From Candidatus Falkowiibacteriota bacterium (GTDB lineage Bacteria > Patescibacteriota > Patescibacteriia > Patescibacteriales > UBA12465): 35,057 nucleotides of DNA. The translations under genes were made by a program, and so were the position numbers. The first letter of the stretch is position 1, and each line of letters starts with the position of its first letter. The notes below the pieces were generated by a model. It was not told the origin of the DNA. It ran no database searches and saw only the letters and a program-made list of their open reading frames with translations. The stretch lies in NCBI GenBank assembly GCA_026396875.1, contig JAPLVY010000005.1:89496-124552 (forward strand), written 5' to 3'. Below are positions 13,739 through 20,862 of the stretch, in pieces.

Positions 13739-14056
13739 ATGAAAATATTTTTTATCAGACACGGACAAACTACCGGCGATTTAGAAGATCGCTATGGCGG
13801 TGATTATGACGACCAATTATCAGAAGATGGCAGAAAACAAGCAGAAATATTGTTTTCAGAGTTAAAAAATAAAGGTATCAAAGCTATTATATCAAGTCCG
13901 CTTATTAGAGCTCTTGAAACTGCTAAAATAATTTCCAATTTGGGTTGTCCCATAGTTATTGAACCAGGCTTTAAGGAACGCAATCAGTATGGCATCTTAA
14001 CAGGTAAAATTAAGAGTGAGGCTAAAAATCAATTTCCTGATTTGGTAGAAAAATGA
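13739..14056 (+). CDS. Truncated histidine phosphatase (phosphoglycerate mutase-like)
   Basis: 105 residues carrying the N-terminal half of the histidine phosphatase fold: the phosphorylated-His motif FIRHGQTTGDL at residues 4-14, the LSEDGRKQAEIL helix and the ISSPLIRALETAKII motif. Full members are about 180-220 residues and contain a second catalytic His after the point where this frame stops; that half is absent. It is therefore probably a broken gene and unlikely to be active alone. The next small frame overlaps its stop by ATGA. The flanks on both sides look like remnants, pointing to decay after insertion at tRNA-Ser. Confidence 0.6.
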   Translation: MKIFFIRHGQTTGDLEDRYGGDYDDQLSEDGRKQAEILFSELKNKGIKAIISSPLIRALETAKIISNLGCPIVIEPGFKERNQYGILTGKIKSEAKNQFPDLVEK

Positions 14057-14187
14057 GAGTTTTATTTAGAGATATTCTTAAAAAAGGTGAATTAGAAGAG
14101 ATTGGCGATTGCGCTTGGGCTGAATTAGAAAGTATCAATGGCCAATTTTTAATAAAGGATTCTAAGCGGATAAAGTTTCTTTTTTAA
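14053..14187 (+). CDS. Small 44-residue protein or gene remnant
   Basis: ATG overlaps the stop of the histidine phosphatase fragment (ATGA). It encodes MRVLFRDILKKGELEEIGDC... ending KRIKFLF. It has no recognisable domain and does not look like the missing half of the phosphatase. It may be a translationally coupled small gene or a remnant of the same decaying region. Confidence 0.35.
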   Translation: MRVLFRDILKKGELEEIGDCAWAELESINGQFLIKDSKRIKFLF

Positions 14188-14240
14188 TAGTGGACGGACA
14201 TTAAAACCGTTCCAAGTGCGTCCCACCCTCTCCGCAGGTT
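14188..14240. repeat. tRNA-Ser 3'-end-like sequence
   Basis: TCTCCGCA at 14229-14236 repeats the last bases of tRNA-Ser (13528-13535), and GTTAAAA follows in both places after 2-4 bases. Upstream GTTCCAAG...CCCACCC weakly resembles a T-arm. The terminator that would suit tRNA-Ser follows directly. It may be a degenerate attachment or duplication site. Confidence 0.3.
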
Positions 14241-14269
14241 AAAACAGTTCTAAGATTAGAACTGTTTTT
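14241..14269 (+). terminator. Hairpin terminator after the tRNA-Ser-like 3' end
   Basis: Perfect 11-bp stem (AAACAGTTCTA / TAGAACTGTTT), AGAT loop, then T. Confidence 0.85.
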
Positions 14270-14327
14270 GGTAGAGAGATTGAATTTTGGAGCAGCTAGT
14301 GCTAATATTTAAACAAATAGTAAGAAT

Positions 14328-15086
14328 ATGAAAAATATTTTTGAAAACATTTTTTCTAAAAAAACTGAAGCAATACCTCAGAAAGAAAACGAGATTGAAA
14401 ACCCTCAAATTAGAAAAGGAGCTGATTTTGTATTTGAACAAAATCCAGAGCTTGCAAAAATCGGAACAATAGAACAATATTCACAATATCTAGATACCAT
14501 ATTTCCTGATAGTAAAATAAAAGACATCGTCTACCATGGTACCAGTGTAGATTCCTACAATTCGATACTAAAAGAAGGCTTTGACCTCAATAAAAGTGGC
14601 GATAATCTTGGCTATATGGGGAAAATCGCCTCTTTCTTCACGGAGAAGGCTTGGACTAATAATTTTGAAAAGGGGGCAGTTGTATCTGCCTTGGTTAATA
14701 TAACGTCTGAATACATAGATAACTCTGGAAATCTAACCGAAGAAGGCATTAATGAATTCAAAAAAAGACTTATAGATTTAAAAATTATCCCTTTCATAAA
14801 CAGCTTGGAAGATCTTAATAACGACATAGTTTCCGTGAATGATTCTGATAGAAATACTGGGTTTAGAACTGCTAGAGATACCATAAAATTAAAAAATTAT
14901 TTGTTTAGCAGTATTGAAAACCCTGAAGATACATACAATTCAATTCTTATCGCACTTAGTATAAGCGGGCTCAAAAGAAACGATAACGTGGTTGATATGT
15001 TATCTAAAGATGAAATTCATGTATTAAACTCTCCAGAAGATATAGAAAACTTCAAAAAATTTATTGCAACTGACCACGAAACTTAG
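14328..15086 (+). CDS. ADP-ribosyltransferase-like protein (ART-PolyVal type)
   Basis: 252 residues. After a charged N-terminus (~1-40) comes a segment typical of phage- and mobile-element-linked ADP-ribosyltransferase folds: ELAKIGTIEQYSQYLDTIFP (~41-60), then IVYHGTS with candidate NAD-binding His70, GFDLNK, and GKIASFFTEKAWTN. A C-terminal SKDEIHVLNSPEDIENFKKFI supplies the Glu expected of the H-Y-E triad. From family knowledge such domains transfer ADP-ribose from NAD+ to proteins or nucleic acid and occur as toxins or effectors. No immunity gene is evident; the PH-like membrane protein 18 nt downstream is co-oriented. The target is unknown. Confidence 0.65.
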   Translation: MKNIFENIFSKKTEAIPQKENEIENPQIRKGADFVFEQNPELAKIGTIEQYSQYLDTIFPDSKIKDIVYHGTSVDSYNSILKEGFDLNKSGDNLGYMGKIASFFTEKAWTNNFEKGAVVSALVNITSEYIDNSGNLTEEGINEFKKRLIDLKIIPFINSLEDLNNDIVSVNDSDRNTGFRTARDTIKLKNYLFSSIENPEDTYNSILIALSISGLKRNDNVVDMLSKDEIHVLNSPEDIENFKKFIATDHET

Positions 15087-15104
15087 GCTTTTAAAGATAA
15101 ATTT

Positions 15105-15581
15105 ATGAACTCTTATAAACATACTCAAATAGGATATCTAATGCTGGTTGTCACGTTGATTGTGTTAGCACTCTTTGTGTGGACTTATATTACTGCCTCA
15201 GGCGAAACTCCTTCGATTAACTCTGGACCAAATTTTGCCATCTCTGCCATCATGGGATTAATCATTTTTATCCTTGTGTCTTTTACTACGCTAACCACAT
15301 CAATCGATCAAAATTATCTGCGGATAAGGTTTGGTTACGGAATTTTTTCCAAGAAGTTTGTGCTTAACCAAATAGCATCAGCTAAAGCAGTAAAGAACCA
15401 CTGGTATTACGGCTGGGGCATCAGATTATGTCTCAAGCCATATATGTGGATTTTTAATATTTCTGGTTTTGATGCCGTTGAGATAACCATGAAGAATGGA
15501 AAAATCTATCGAATGGGGACGGATGCCCCAAGAGAACTTGAAACCGCAATCCAGAAAGTAACTAATTCTTCATCTATTTAA
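15105..15581 (+). CDS. Membrane protein with PH-like (bPH) domain
   Basis: 158 residues: two N-terminal membrane helices (~10-30 and ~44-63), then a soluble domain (~67-155) with the pattern of bacterial PH domains (YLRIRFGYGIFSKKFVLNQI, WYYGWGIRLCLKPYMWIFNISG, VEITMKNGKIYRMGTDAP, and a last helix LETAIQKV). Such proteins are thought to act at the membrane, but their function is poorly defined. It is co-oriented with the ADP-ribosyltransferase-like gene before it (18 nt) and the Nudix gene after it (5 nt), so all three may form one transcript. Confidence 0.75.
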   Translation: MNSYKHTQIGYLMLVVTLIVLALFVWTYITASGETPSINSGPNFAISAIMGLIIFILVSFTTLTTSIDQNYLRIRFGYGIFSKKFVLNQIASAKAVKNHWYYGWGIRLCLKPYMWIFNISGFDAVEITMKNGKIYRMGTDAPRELETAIQKVTNSSSI

Positions 15582-15586
15582 ATCCT

Positions 15587-16102
15587 ATGAAAGCAGAAAA
15601 AATAAGCCTAGAAAACGCTAAAGAAAATAAACTTTTTTATTTTGTCGCAAATCTAATAATATACAGAGAAAGTGATAAACGCTGCTTAATTCTAAAGCGA
15701 AGCAGCGAAGAAAAAGTCCATCCAGACAAATATTGTGTTCCTGGAGGAAAGTTAGAGGGGGAAAACTTTGATTTAAAAAATCCTACCAGGATGAATGGCG
15801 ATGTCTATGATTTTGAAAATACTTTGGAAAATTTGTTAAGAAGAGAAGTGCGTGAGGAATCTGGCTTGGAAGTAGTAAATGATTTTCACTATATTAATAG
15901 TGTCGGTTTCGTTCGGCCAGATGGCATCCCGGTAATGATGCAGAAGTTTACCGCCAAATATCTTTCAGGAGAAGTCGAGCTTGAACAGGGCGCCTTCACG
16001 AGCCACGTTTGGGTGAACAGAGAAGAGGTGGAAAACTATGATTGTATCGGTGGAATAAAAGGGGAGATTATTAAAGCAATAGATTTATTTGATAAACTGT
16101 GA
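15587..16102 (+). CDS. Nudix hydrolase
   Basis: 171 residues. The Nudix fold is recognised by CVPGGKLEGE and, after an unusually long insert (about 25 residues, NFDLKNPTRMNG...), by the metal-binding helix LLRREVREESGLEV at ~83-96. The canonical GX5EX7REUXEEXGU box is thus interrupted by an insertion between its first Gly part and the REXXEE part. Family members hydrolyse nucleoside diphosphates linked to another moiety; the substrate is unknown. It lies last of three co-oriented genes. NAD-related chemistry shared with the ADP-ribosyltransferase-like gene upstream is tempting but unproven. Confidence 0.85.
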   Translation: MKAEKISLENAKENKLFYFVANLIIYRESDKRCLILKRSSEEKVHPDKYCVPGGKLEGENFDLKNPTRMNGDVYDFENTLENLLRREVREESGLEVVNDFHYINSVGFVRPDGIPVMMQKFTAKYLSGEVELEQGAFTSHVWVNREEVENYDCIGGIKGEIIKAIDLFDKL

Positions 16103-16163
16103 CAACAACCGAGAGCCTTTATCTCTAATTTTTGCCTAATATAGGCTTTATTATTTATTAAAC

Positions 16164-16192
16164 TTGACAAAATACTAATGATGTGATATATT
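16164..16192 (+). promoter_or_regulatory. Promoter of the 186-aa unknown gene
   Basis: Perfect TTGACA, 17-bp spacer, TATATT; predicted 5' UTR of about 125 nt. Confidence 0.7.
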
Positions 16193-16231
16193 GATTACAT
16201 AAGAACACTCCTTTTACAAACAAGATTCGGC

Positions 16232-16296
16232 TTTGATTAATTACTAAGAACACCTAGTCACGCTCACCAAAAAGGCGTCATTAGTAATTAATCAAA
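16232..16296 (+). promoter_or_regulatory. Long leader stem-loop before the 186-aa gene
   Basis: A perfect 16-bp stem (TTTGATTAATTACTAA with TTAGTAATTAATCAAA) encloses a 33-nt loop that can form a small ACGC / GCGT stem. It ends 27 nt before the ATG and has no T run, so it looks like a regulatory or stabilising leader rather than a terminator. Confidence 0.6.
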
Positions 16297-16323
16297 ACTA
16301 TAGTAATCTTAAAAAATCGTATA

Positions 16324-16884
16324 ATGAAAGTTTTAGCAAGTATCAATGCCATTTTGGCAAATCCACAGAAAGACATTAACAAAAATGAGCAGATTGATTT
16401 TCTAAGGAAAGAAGTCGAAAAAATTCAAGCAATGCCCAACAAAATTGAGGCAATTGTAAAATTATTCCAAGTGATTTCTCCGATTCAGGATGCTGGAGGA
16501 TTCAGTAATCTGATCAATAAATTGCAAAAAAAGAATTACGGCCAACTCGATCCGAAGATTGATGCCTTAAGTATTCTGCAATCACACATTCACAATGCCG
16601 GCAGATCTGAATACGGATTAAACCGAACAAAAAAAGGCGAAACAGTTACCTCGGAAAAAGTTTATCTGGGAAATGTATTCGGCATTTGGACCAAAACAGC
16701 CGCTTACTGGCTGAGCCGGGAAGAAGAATTGAAGCAGGTATTCCGTGATGACCTCACAAAAAACCCCAATCAACCAGTCACTACCTGGTATTGCATTAAT
16801 GATTACCAGGCTGGCGCATTTGTAAAAAGCCATGTGGAGGGGATTCTGGAACAAATTTCCATAATCAAAAAACAAGCTGCCTAA
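16324..16884 (+). CDS. Protein of unknown function (186 aa)
   Basis: A soluble, mostly helical protein without Cys near the start, signal peptide or membrane helix. Residues ~1-60 look coiled (NEQIDFLRKEVEKIQAMP). The middle is Gln/Asn-rich, and the C-terminal half is aromatic-rich (VFGIWTKTAAYWLSREEEL, TTWYCINDYQAGAFVKSH). I recognise no family. Coding status is supported by its consensus promoter, structured leader and strong terminator, which make it a well-defined single-gene unit that may be tightly regulated. Confidence 0.7.
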   Translation: MKVLASINAILANPQKDINKNEQIDFLRKEVEKIQAMPNKIEAIVKLFQVISPIQDAGGFSNLINKLQKKNYGQLDPKIDALSILQSHIHNAGRSEYGLNRTKKGETVTSEKVYLGNVFGIWTKTAAYWLSREEELKQVFRDDLTKNPNQPVTTWYCINDYQAGAFVKSHVEGILEQISIIKKQAA

Positions 16885-16897
16885 AAAGCCGCAACAA

Positions 16898-16930
16898 AAA
16901 AAGGAGATCTTAAACACAGATCTCCTTTTT
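16898..16930 (+). terminator. Terminator of the 186-aa gene
   Basis: Perfect 13-bp stem (AAAAAGGAGATCT / AGATCTCCTTTTT), 7-nt loop. Confidence 0.88.
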
Positions 16931-16943
16931 CAATATCTAAAAA

Positions 16944-16972
16944 TTAAAAAGGACGAATTTTTTTCGTCCTTT
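16944..16972 (-). terminator. Terminator of the minus-strand CoaC-like operon
   Basis: Perfect 10-bp stem (AAAGGACGAA / TTCGTCCTTT). On the minus strand it is followed by T5. Confidence 0.82.
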
Positions 16973-16987
16973 ATTAAAAAATGTTTT

Positions 16988-17503
16988 TCAGATTTTTAAT
17001 ACTGCTTCCGCAATATCTTCAATGTTTGCCATCGCGCCAATACCATCGTCTCCACAGGCCAAGACCTTGGAGATTGGATTAACCAGAAGAAGTTTAGTGT
17101 AACGTCGTTTGATTTCCTTGATCTGTTCCGTGGTGATAGGGTCGTTCCACATCTCCGTATTCATTGCTGGGGCAATAATCATTGGTCTTTCTTTCGGCCT
17201 ATTGGCAGAAAGCGGAGCGATAAGTAACACGTCAGCCCAGTCACGAAATTCAATGTGACGGACTGGGTCGTCCTTGTGGTAGCCTCCAGCGGGCCATTCA
17301 TACTTATCCAAATAAACCTCTACCTGTTGTCCGAACACGTCCATAATTAATTTTTCCGGATCGAAAGGAGGTGTCTTAAGGAAATAAAGCGCCGGATTAG
17401 TGGCCACAATTTTAACTTCGTGACCGCCATCCAATAAAGCTTTAACGAGCTTCTGAGTCAGCACGGTAGCAACACTACCAGTAATACCTAATAGCACTTT
17501 CAT
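16988..17503 (-). CDS. CoaC-like flavoprotein (phosphopantothenoylcysteine decarboxylase type) with internal deletion
   Basis: 171 residues of the HFCD/CoaC flavoprotein family. Visible are the N-terminal LLGITGSVATVLTQKLVKAL, the catalytic His in RHIEFRDWADVLLIAP (~83), the PxMNxxMW motif as APAMNTEMWNDP and the substrate-clamp LACGDDGIGAMA. Between LSAN and RPMIIAPAMN most homologues carry about 20 more residues (TxAKIAxGxxDNLLT...), which help bind FMN. Here the join is only RPKE, an in-frame deletion, so flavin binding may be altered. In CoA synthesis CoaC decarboxylates 4'-phosphopantothenoyl-cysteine. It overlaps the CoaB-like gene by 4 nt. Confidence 0.8.
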   Translation of the reverse strand: MKVLLGITGSVATVLTQKLVKALLDGGHEVKIVATNPALYFLKTPPFDPEKLIMDVFGQQVEVYLDKYEWPAGGYHKDDPVRHIEFRDWADVLLIAPLSANRPKERPMIIAPAMNTEMWNDPITTEQIKEIKRRYTKLLLVNPISKVLACGDDGIGAMANIEDIAEAVLKI

Positions 17504-18186
17504 GATAAAGCCTCCCTTACCTTTTTATAGATTGCTTCTGGCAAGATTTCCCTGCTGACTTCAACCGTTTCGTTGTCGGTAATTACATAAGCCTTCTCCT
17601 TGGCCCATTCCAGGCAGTTTGCCACAATCATATCCGCCTCACTTGTTATTCGACTTTTGGTGGCGATCTTCAGCAGTTCTTCGTCATCAATACCCACCTG
17701 TAGTTTAAATTTAACCAAATAACCTTTAAACCCCCAAGGCTTGCGAATCAAATCGATAATCTTATGAGTCTGCCTTAAACGAAGAAAAACATCTTCGTGA
17801 TTTGAAGAGACTTTTGTGGTTTTGTCGAGCGAAATCAAATTATTGCCTTCGAAAAGGCAAACATCATGGACATAATAATCACTAACTGCGGCGGAATGTA
17901 TAATCACGTCGTAATTACCGTTTCTAATCTCATACCACATAATTTGGATGAGCTCATCATAAGTGTTGAAGTATTTGATTTTGTCTGAAACCCAGCCAAA
18001 ACCCTCTTCTTTCCAAATGTCACGATTGGAGGTCACCAAGGTAACATCCATCATGTCGTGTTCTTCGAATAACCGAGCGATTGCTGCGCCCGTTCCTCCG
18101 CGGAATATATTGGATATATTCCTAACCTGATCAATTGGGACAGTGGTTGAACCAGCTGTCACCAAAACTTTTAACTTTTTTGCCAT
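17500..18186 (-). CDS. CoaB-like phosphopantothenate-cysteine ligase domain protein
   Basis: 228 residues with the CoaB fold: LKVLVTAGSTTVPIDQVRNISNIFRGGTG (CoaB usually TAGGTREPIDPVRxIxNxSSG), SAAVSDYYV (the AAVADF motif), and a C-terminal LVKFKLQVG, ADMIVANCLEW. In CoA synthesis CoaB joins phosphopantothenate and Cys using CTP. In most bacteria CoaB is fused behind CoaC; here they are separate, CoaB first, with an ATGA overlap. Some signature residues are changed, so a CoA-like side pathway remains possible. The amidohydrolase gene lies 4 nt upstream, making a tight three-gene operon. Confidence 0.82.
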   Translation of the reverse strand: MAKKLKVLVTAGSTTVPIDQVRNISNIFRGGTGAAIARLFEEHDMMDVTLVTSNRDIWKEEGFGWVSDKIKYFNTYDELIQIMWYEIRNGNYDVIIHSAAVSDYYVHDVCLFEGNNLISLDKTTKVSSNHEDVFLRLRQTHKIIDLIRKPWGFKGYLVKFKLQVGIDDEELLKIATKSRITSEADMIVANCLEWAKEKAYVITDNETVEVSREILPEAIYKKVREALS

Positions 18187-18190
18187 TACT

Positions 18191-19054
18191 CTACAAATTT
18201 AGTTTTTCTGCGTTTATTCTTGTTATCTTTTCTTTTTCTTCTGCATTAATGTTTAATAATTCAAGCAACTGAAAAGTGTCTTCGTAGGACTGGATTGGGA
18301 AATCTGTACCAAACAACAACCTATCAGGGCCATTTTTTAGAAGCAGAAATTTATCAATCTCCGCTTTTAACTTAAGGCGATAGTCAGGCGAATCTTCATT
18401 AGTTCCAGACAAAAATTGTCCGGAAAAATCGGTATACACATTATCGCATTCGCTCATCACCTTTCTCAATTCCCTAAAATAAGGGTTACCGAGATGGCAG
18501 GCAATGAAATTAACCTTAGGAAATCTTTTCACCATCATGCCAAATTGTCTGGGGTGAGAAAGATATCCTCGATGGTCCAACAAGCAATGCGTGGAACCGC
18601 AACGATAATTTTCACCATCCTTCAATTCACGTGAACAACAATGATGTAGTTCTCCAAGATGGCAAGCCACCGGCAGTTGATATTCTTCCGCTAATTGAAA
18701 TAGCGGATCAAATTTTGGGTCTGATAAAAATATCTCCTGATAACCAGGGTAAATTTTTATTCCAGAAATCAATTTATTGGCAGCCAAGTCTGTTAGCTCC
18801 ACAAGGCCTTCAACAAATTTATTTTCCATGTCCAAGCTACCGAAGCAGCCGAAAATAGGGTTGCCATCAATTCTCTTCAAAAGAACGGAATTAGATAATC
18901 CCGATTTTTTGAGAGGAAAATAAGTGGCCATTAGATAGATCTTCTCGATACCAAACTTTTCAGCTTGCATTCTAAGATAATCCAGATCTGCTTGATCGGT
19001 ATGCAAGCCGTGAAGCCTACTGTCCGAGGTGTGTGCGTGTACATCTATTACCAT
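18191..19054 (-). CDS. Amidohydrolase-family metal-dependent hydrolase
   Basis: 287 residues, TIM-barrel amidohydrolase (amidohydrolase_2 / TatD-like). Motifs are the N-terminal IDVHAHTSDSR (metal HxH), the KIYPGYQE strand with the usual Lys, ACHLGE (~129-134), FIACHLGNPY and the C-terminal LLFGTDFPIQSY metal Asp. A Cys-rich insert, HHCCSRELKDGENYRCGSTHC, is unusual and could hold a metal or a disulphide. First gene of an operon with CoaB- and CoaC-like genes and preceded by a consensus promoter. The substrate is unknown; the context hints at amide or acid chemistry of a pantothenate-like compound. Confidence 0.85.
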   Translation of the reverse strand: MVIDVHAHTSDSRLHGLHTDQADLDYLRMQAEKFGIEKIYLMATYFPLKKSGLSNSVLLKRIDGNPIFGCFGSLDMENKFVEGLVELTDLAANKLISGIKIYPGYQEIFLSDPKFDPLFQLAEEYQLPVACHLGELHHCCSRELKDGENYRCGSTHCLLDHRGYLSHPRQFGMMVKRFPKVNFIACHLGNPYFRELRKVMSECDNVYTDFSGQFLSGTNEDSPDYRLKLKAEIDKFLLLKNGPDRLLFGTDFPIQSYEDTFQLLELLNINAEEKEKITRINAEKLNL

Positions 19055-19099
19055 GGTTTATTCTATTTTTGAGTTTTTAAGATACCAGTTTAATACCTA

Positions 19100-19128
19100 A
19101 TCTTACCCGATTTATCGCGATTTGTCAA
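19100..19128 (-). promoter_or_regulatory. Promoter of the amidohydrolase-CoaB-CoaC operon
   Basis: Minus strand: perfect TTGACA, 17-bp spacer, TAAGAT. Confidence 0.65.
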
Positions 19129-19219
19129 CCTTTAAAACCGCGAGCGAAGATGGCTGAAAACGGTTTATTTTTCGGCAATTAAGTGCTACCCTTTAAAATA
19201 TATAAACTACAAATCACCT

Positions 19220-19846
19220 ATGGTTAAAGCAATTTTATTTGATGTCGACGGCGTGCTCCTCGATTCTTTTGAGGCTAATTTAAAATTTTTTCAGGTTTTA
19301 ATTAGTGATCTTGGCCACCAACCGCCGACCAGAGAGGAATACCAAGAAATTTTTAATCTCAACATGATTGGGGTACTAAAAAAATTCACTCATATTTCTT
19401 CCGAGGAAGAGTTCAAAAAAATTTGTGAGTTAAGAGCAGTCGGCAAGATAAGCTATCCGACTGAACTCTTATCATACCCGGAAAGTTTAGAAGAAGTAGT
19501 TCATTCCTTAAACCAGAAATATTCCCTAGGGATAGTGACCAGTAGAATAACCGCTAGTATCTTTGAATCACCGCGCCTAAAAAACCTTAAAGAATTTTTT
19601 CCTATTGTAGTAGCCTGTGAGGACACAAAATTACATAAACCAGATCCTGCGCCGCTACTTCTGGCCGCTGAAAAACTCTCCTTGCCGCCAGAAGATATTG
19701 TTTATGTTGGCGATCAGAAAACTGATTTGCAAGCCGCCAGAAGTGCTGGTATGAAAATTATTATGTACTCTCCGGAGAAATTTCCAGAAGCCGATAGATG
19801 CACAAGCAAATTTAGCGAGTTGCTGGAGATCATTAACCACTTATAA
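19220..19846 (+). CDS. HAD-superfamily phosphatase (phosphoglycolate-phosphatase-like)
   Basis: 208 residues. All four HAD motifs are visible: I, DVDGVLLDS with nucleophile Asp8 and Asp10; II, IVTSR; III, the Lys of KLHKPDP; IV, YVGDQKTDL. A helical cap domain (~15-85) places it in the subclass of phosphoglycolate phosphatase and beta-phosphoglucomutase. The substrate is unknown. It is a single gene between the divergent amidohydrolase operon and a terminator. Confidence 0.9.
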   Translation: MVKAILFDVDGVLLDSFEANLKFFQVLISDLGHQPPTREEYQEIFNLNMIGVLKKFTHISSEEEFKKICELRAVGKISYPTELLSYPESLEEVVHSLNQKYSLGIVTSRITASIFESPRLKNLKEFFPIVVACEDTKLHKPDPAPLLLAAEKLSLPPEDIVYVGDQKTDLQAARSAGMKIIMYSPEKFPEADRCTSKFSELLEIINHL

Positions 19847-19850
19847 AAGA

Positions 19851-19879
19851 AAAGGAAGCTTGTTTGAGCTTCCTTTTTT
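19851..19879 (+). terminator. Terminator after the HAD phosphatase gene (bidirectional)
   Basis: Perfect 10-bp stem (AAAGGAAGCT / AGCTTCCTTT), TGTTTG loop, T run. It also serves the minus-strand gene at 19890. The hairpin is nearly identical to the one at 23638-23671. Confidence 0.85.
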
Positions 19880-19889
19880 GAAATTAATT

Positions 19890-20816
19890 TTACTGACGAA
19901 TCCTGCTTTTGCCACCGAATAAATCGGCGTAGCTAATCCACTCTCCAGTAACCTTATAATGCACATAAGGGTTTGATGGCCAGCCATCATTAATTATCCT
20001 CTTCTTGCGATATTCATCATAGGAACTAATACCATGGATGATTAGTTGCGCGCGAAGATCAATGTAAGAAATGAAATTTTCCCTCTTTATTTTTTCAATT
20101 ATCTTTACTCCGAATAAATCACTCCAACTAACCCAGTCCACATAATGCCTAACCGGGTTCGTCGGCCAATTTTTTTTACATTCTAGTTTCCTGGTTTTCC
20201 GATAAATTTCTTGTGAAGATAGACCAAGACTTTGAACTTCTTTCCTGAGATCTATTAAAGACAAAATTGAATGATTAACTCCGAAAAAATCATCCCAATT
20301 TACAAATTCTTTATATGCCGCTTTAGGATAGGTTGGCCAGTCATCATGATGAGCAACGGCTTCTTTGTAGGCGAAAAAGCTACCGATTCCCAAAAATGAT
20401 ACTTGTTTCTTTAGATCATCAAAACTTACTCTTCTTTCTTTTTTGGCAGACTTTTTTCTTAATTTAAGAGTCTGCCCCAAGAAATTGGACCAACCACTCC
20501 AACCATAGCTAAAGAATTCACGTTCCGGCCTAGACGGCCAAGTGTACTGAGCGCGATACTTTTCATACATTGAATAGTTAGAAATCCCTTTTAGTTTAAC
20601 CTCTTTGGTTATGCGGAGGAATTTTTCTAATTTTACTTCAAACAATAAAAAATTTTCCCAACCAAGCCAACCATAGTTTTCGAACTCTATTTCTGGCCTG
20701 GATGGCCAATTTCTTTCTCTTCTCAGTCCCTCATAGGCACTATAGTTTTTTAATTTTTCGGCACGAACTTCCGCTCTTACTCGCAAAAACTTTTCACTCT
20801 TACTTTCTTTTTTCAT
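19890..20816 (-). CDS. Protein made of five integrase-type (PHINT) repeats
   Basis: 308 residues consisting almost wholly of five ~55-60-residue repeats, each with a leading helix (R..V...GI.SY..Y...R) and the signature WPSxPxxxY...W..WxDFLG. The signature segments fall at about residues 33-57, 90-112, 153-176, 216-238 and 275-299 (e.g. WPSRPEREFFSYGWSGWSNF and WPTNPVRHYVDWVSWSDLFG). This matches the phage-integrase repeat unit found N-terminal to some tyrosine recombinases, but no recombinase domain is present. The repeats are rich in Trp and Arg and may bind DNA. It lies 47 nt after the kinase-like gene and is likely in its operon. Function unknown. Confidence 0.75.
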   Translation of the reverse strand: MKKESKSEKFLRVRAEVRAEKLKNYSAYEGLRRERNWPSRPEIEFENYGWLGWENFLLFEVKLEKFLRITKEVKLKGISNYSMYEKYRAQYTWPSRPEREFFSYGWSGWSNFLGQTLKLRKKSAKKERRVSFDDLKKQVSFLGIGSFFAYKEAVAHHDDWPTYPKAAYKEFVNWDDFFGVNHSILSLIDLRKEVQSLGLSSQEIYRKTRKLECKKNWPTNPVRHYVDWVSWSDLFGVKIIEKIKRENFISYIDLRAQLIIHGISSYDEYRKKRIINDGWPSNPYVHYKVTGEWISYADLFGGKSRIRQ

Positions 20817-20862
20817 TTTACTGATTTTTTTGATTTTTAAATAACATTTTTTATAATAACCG

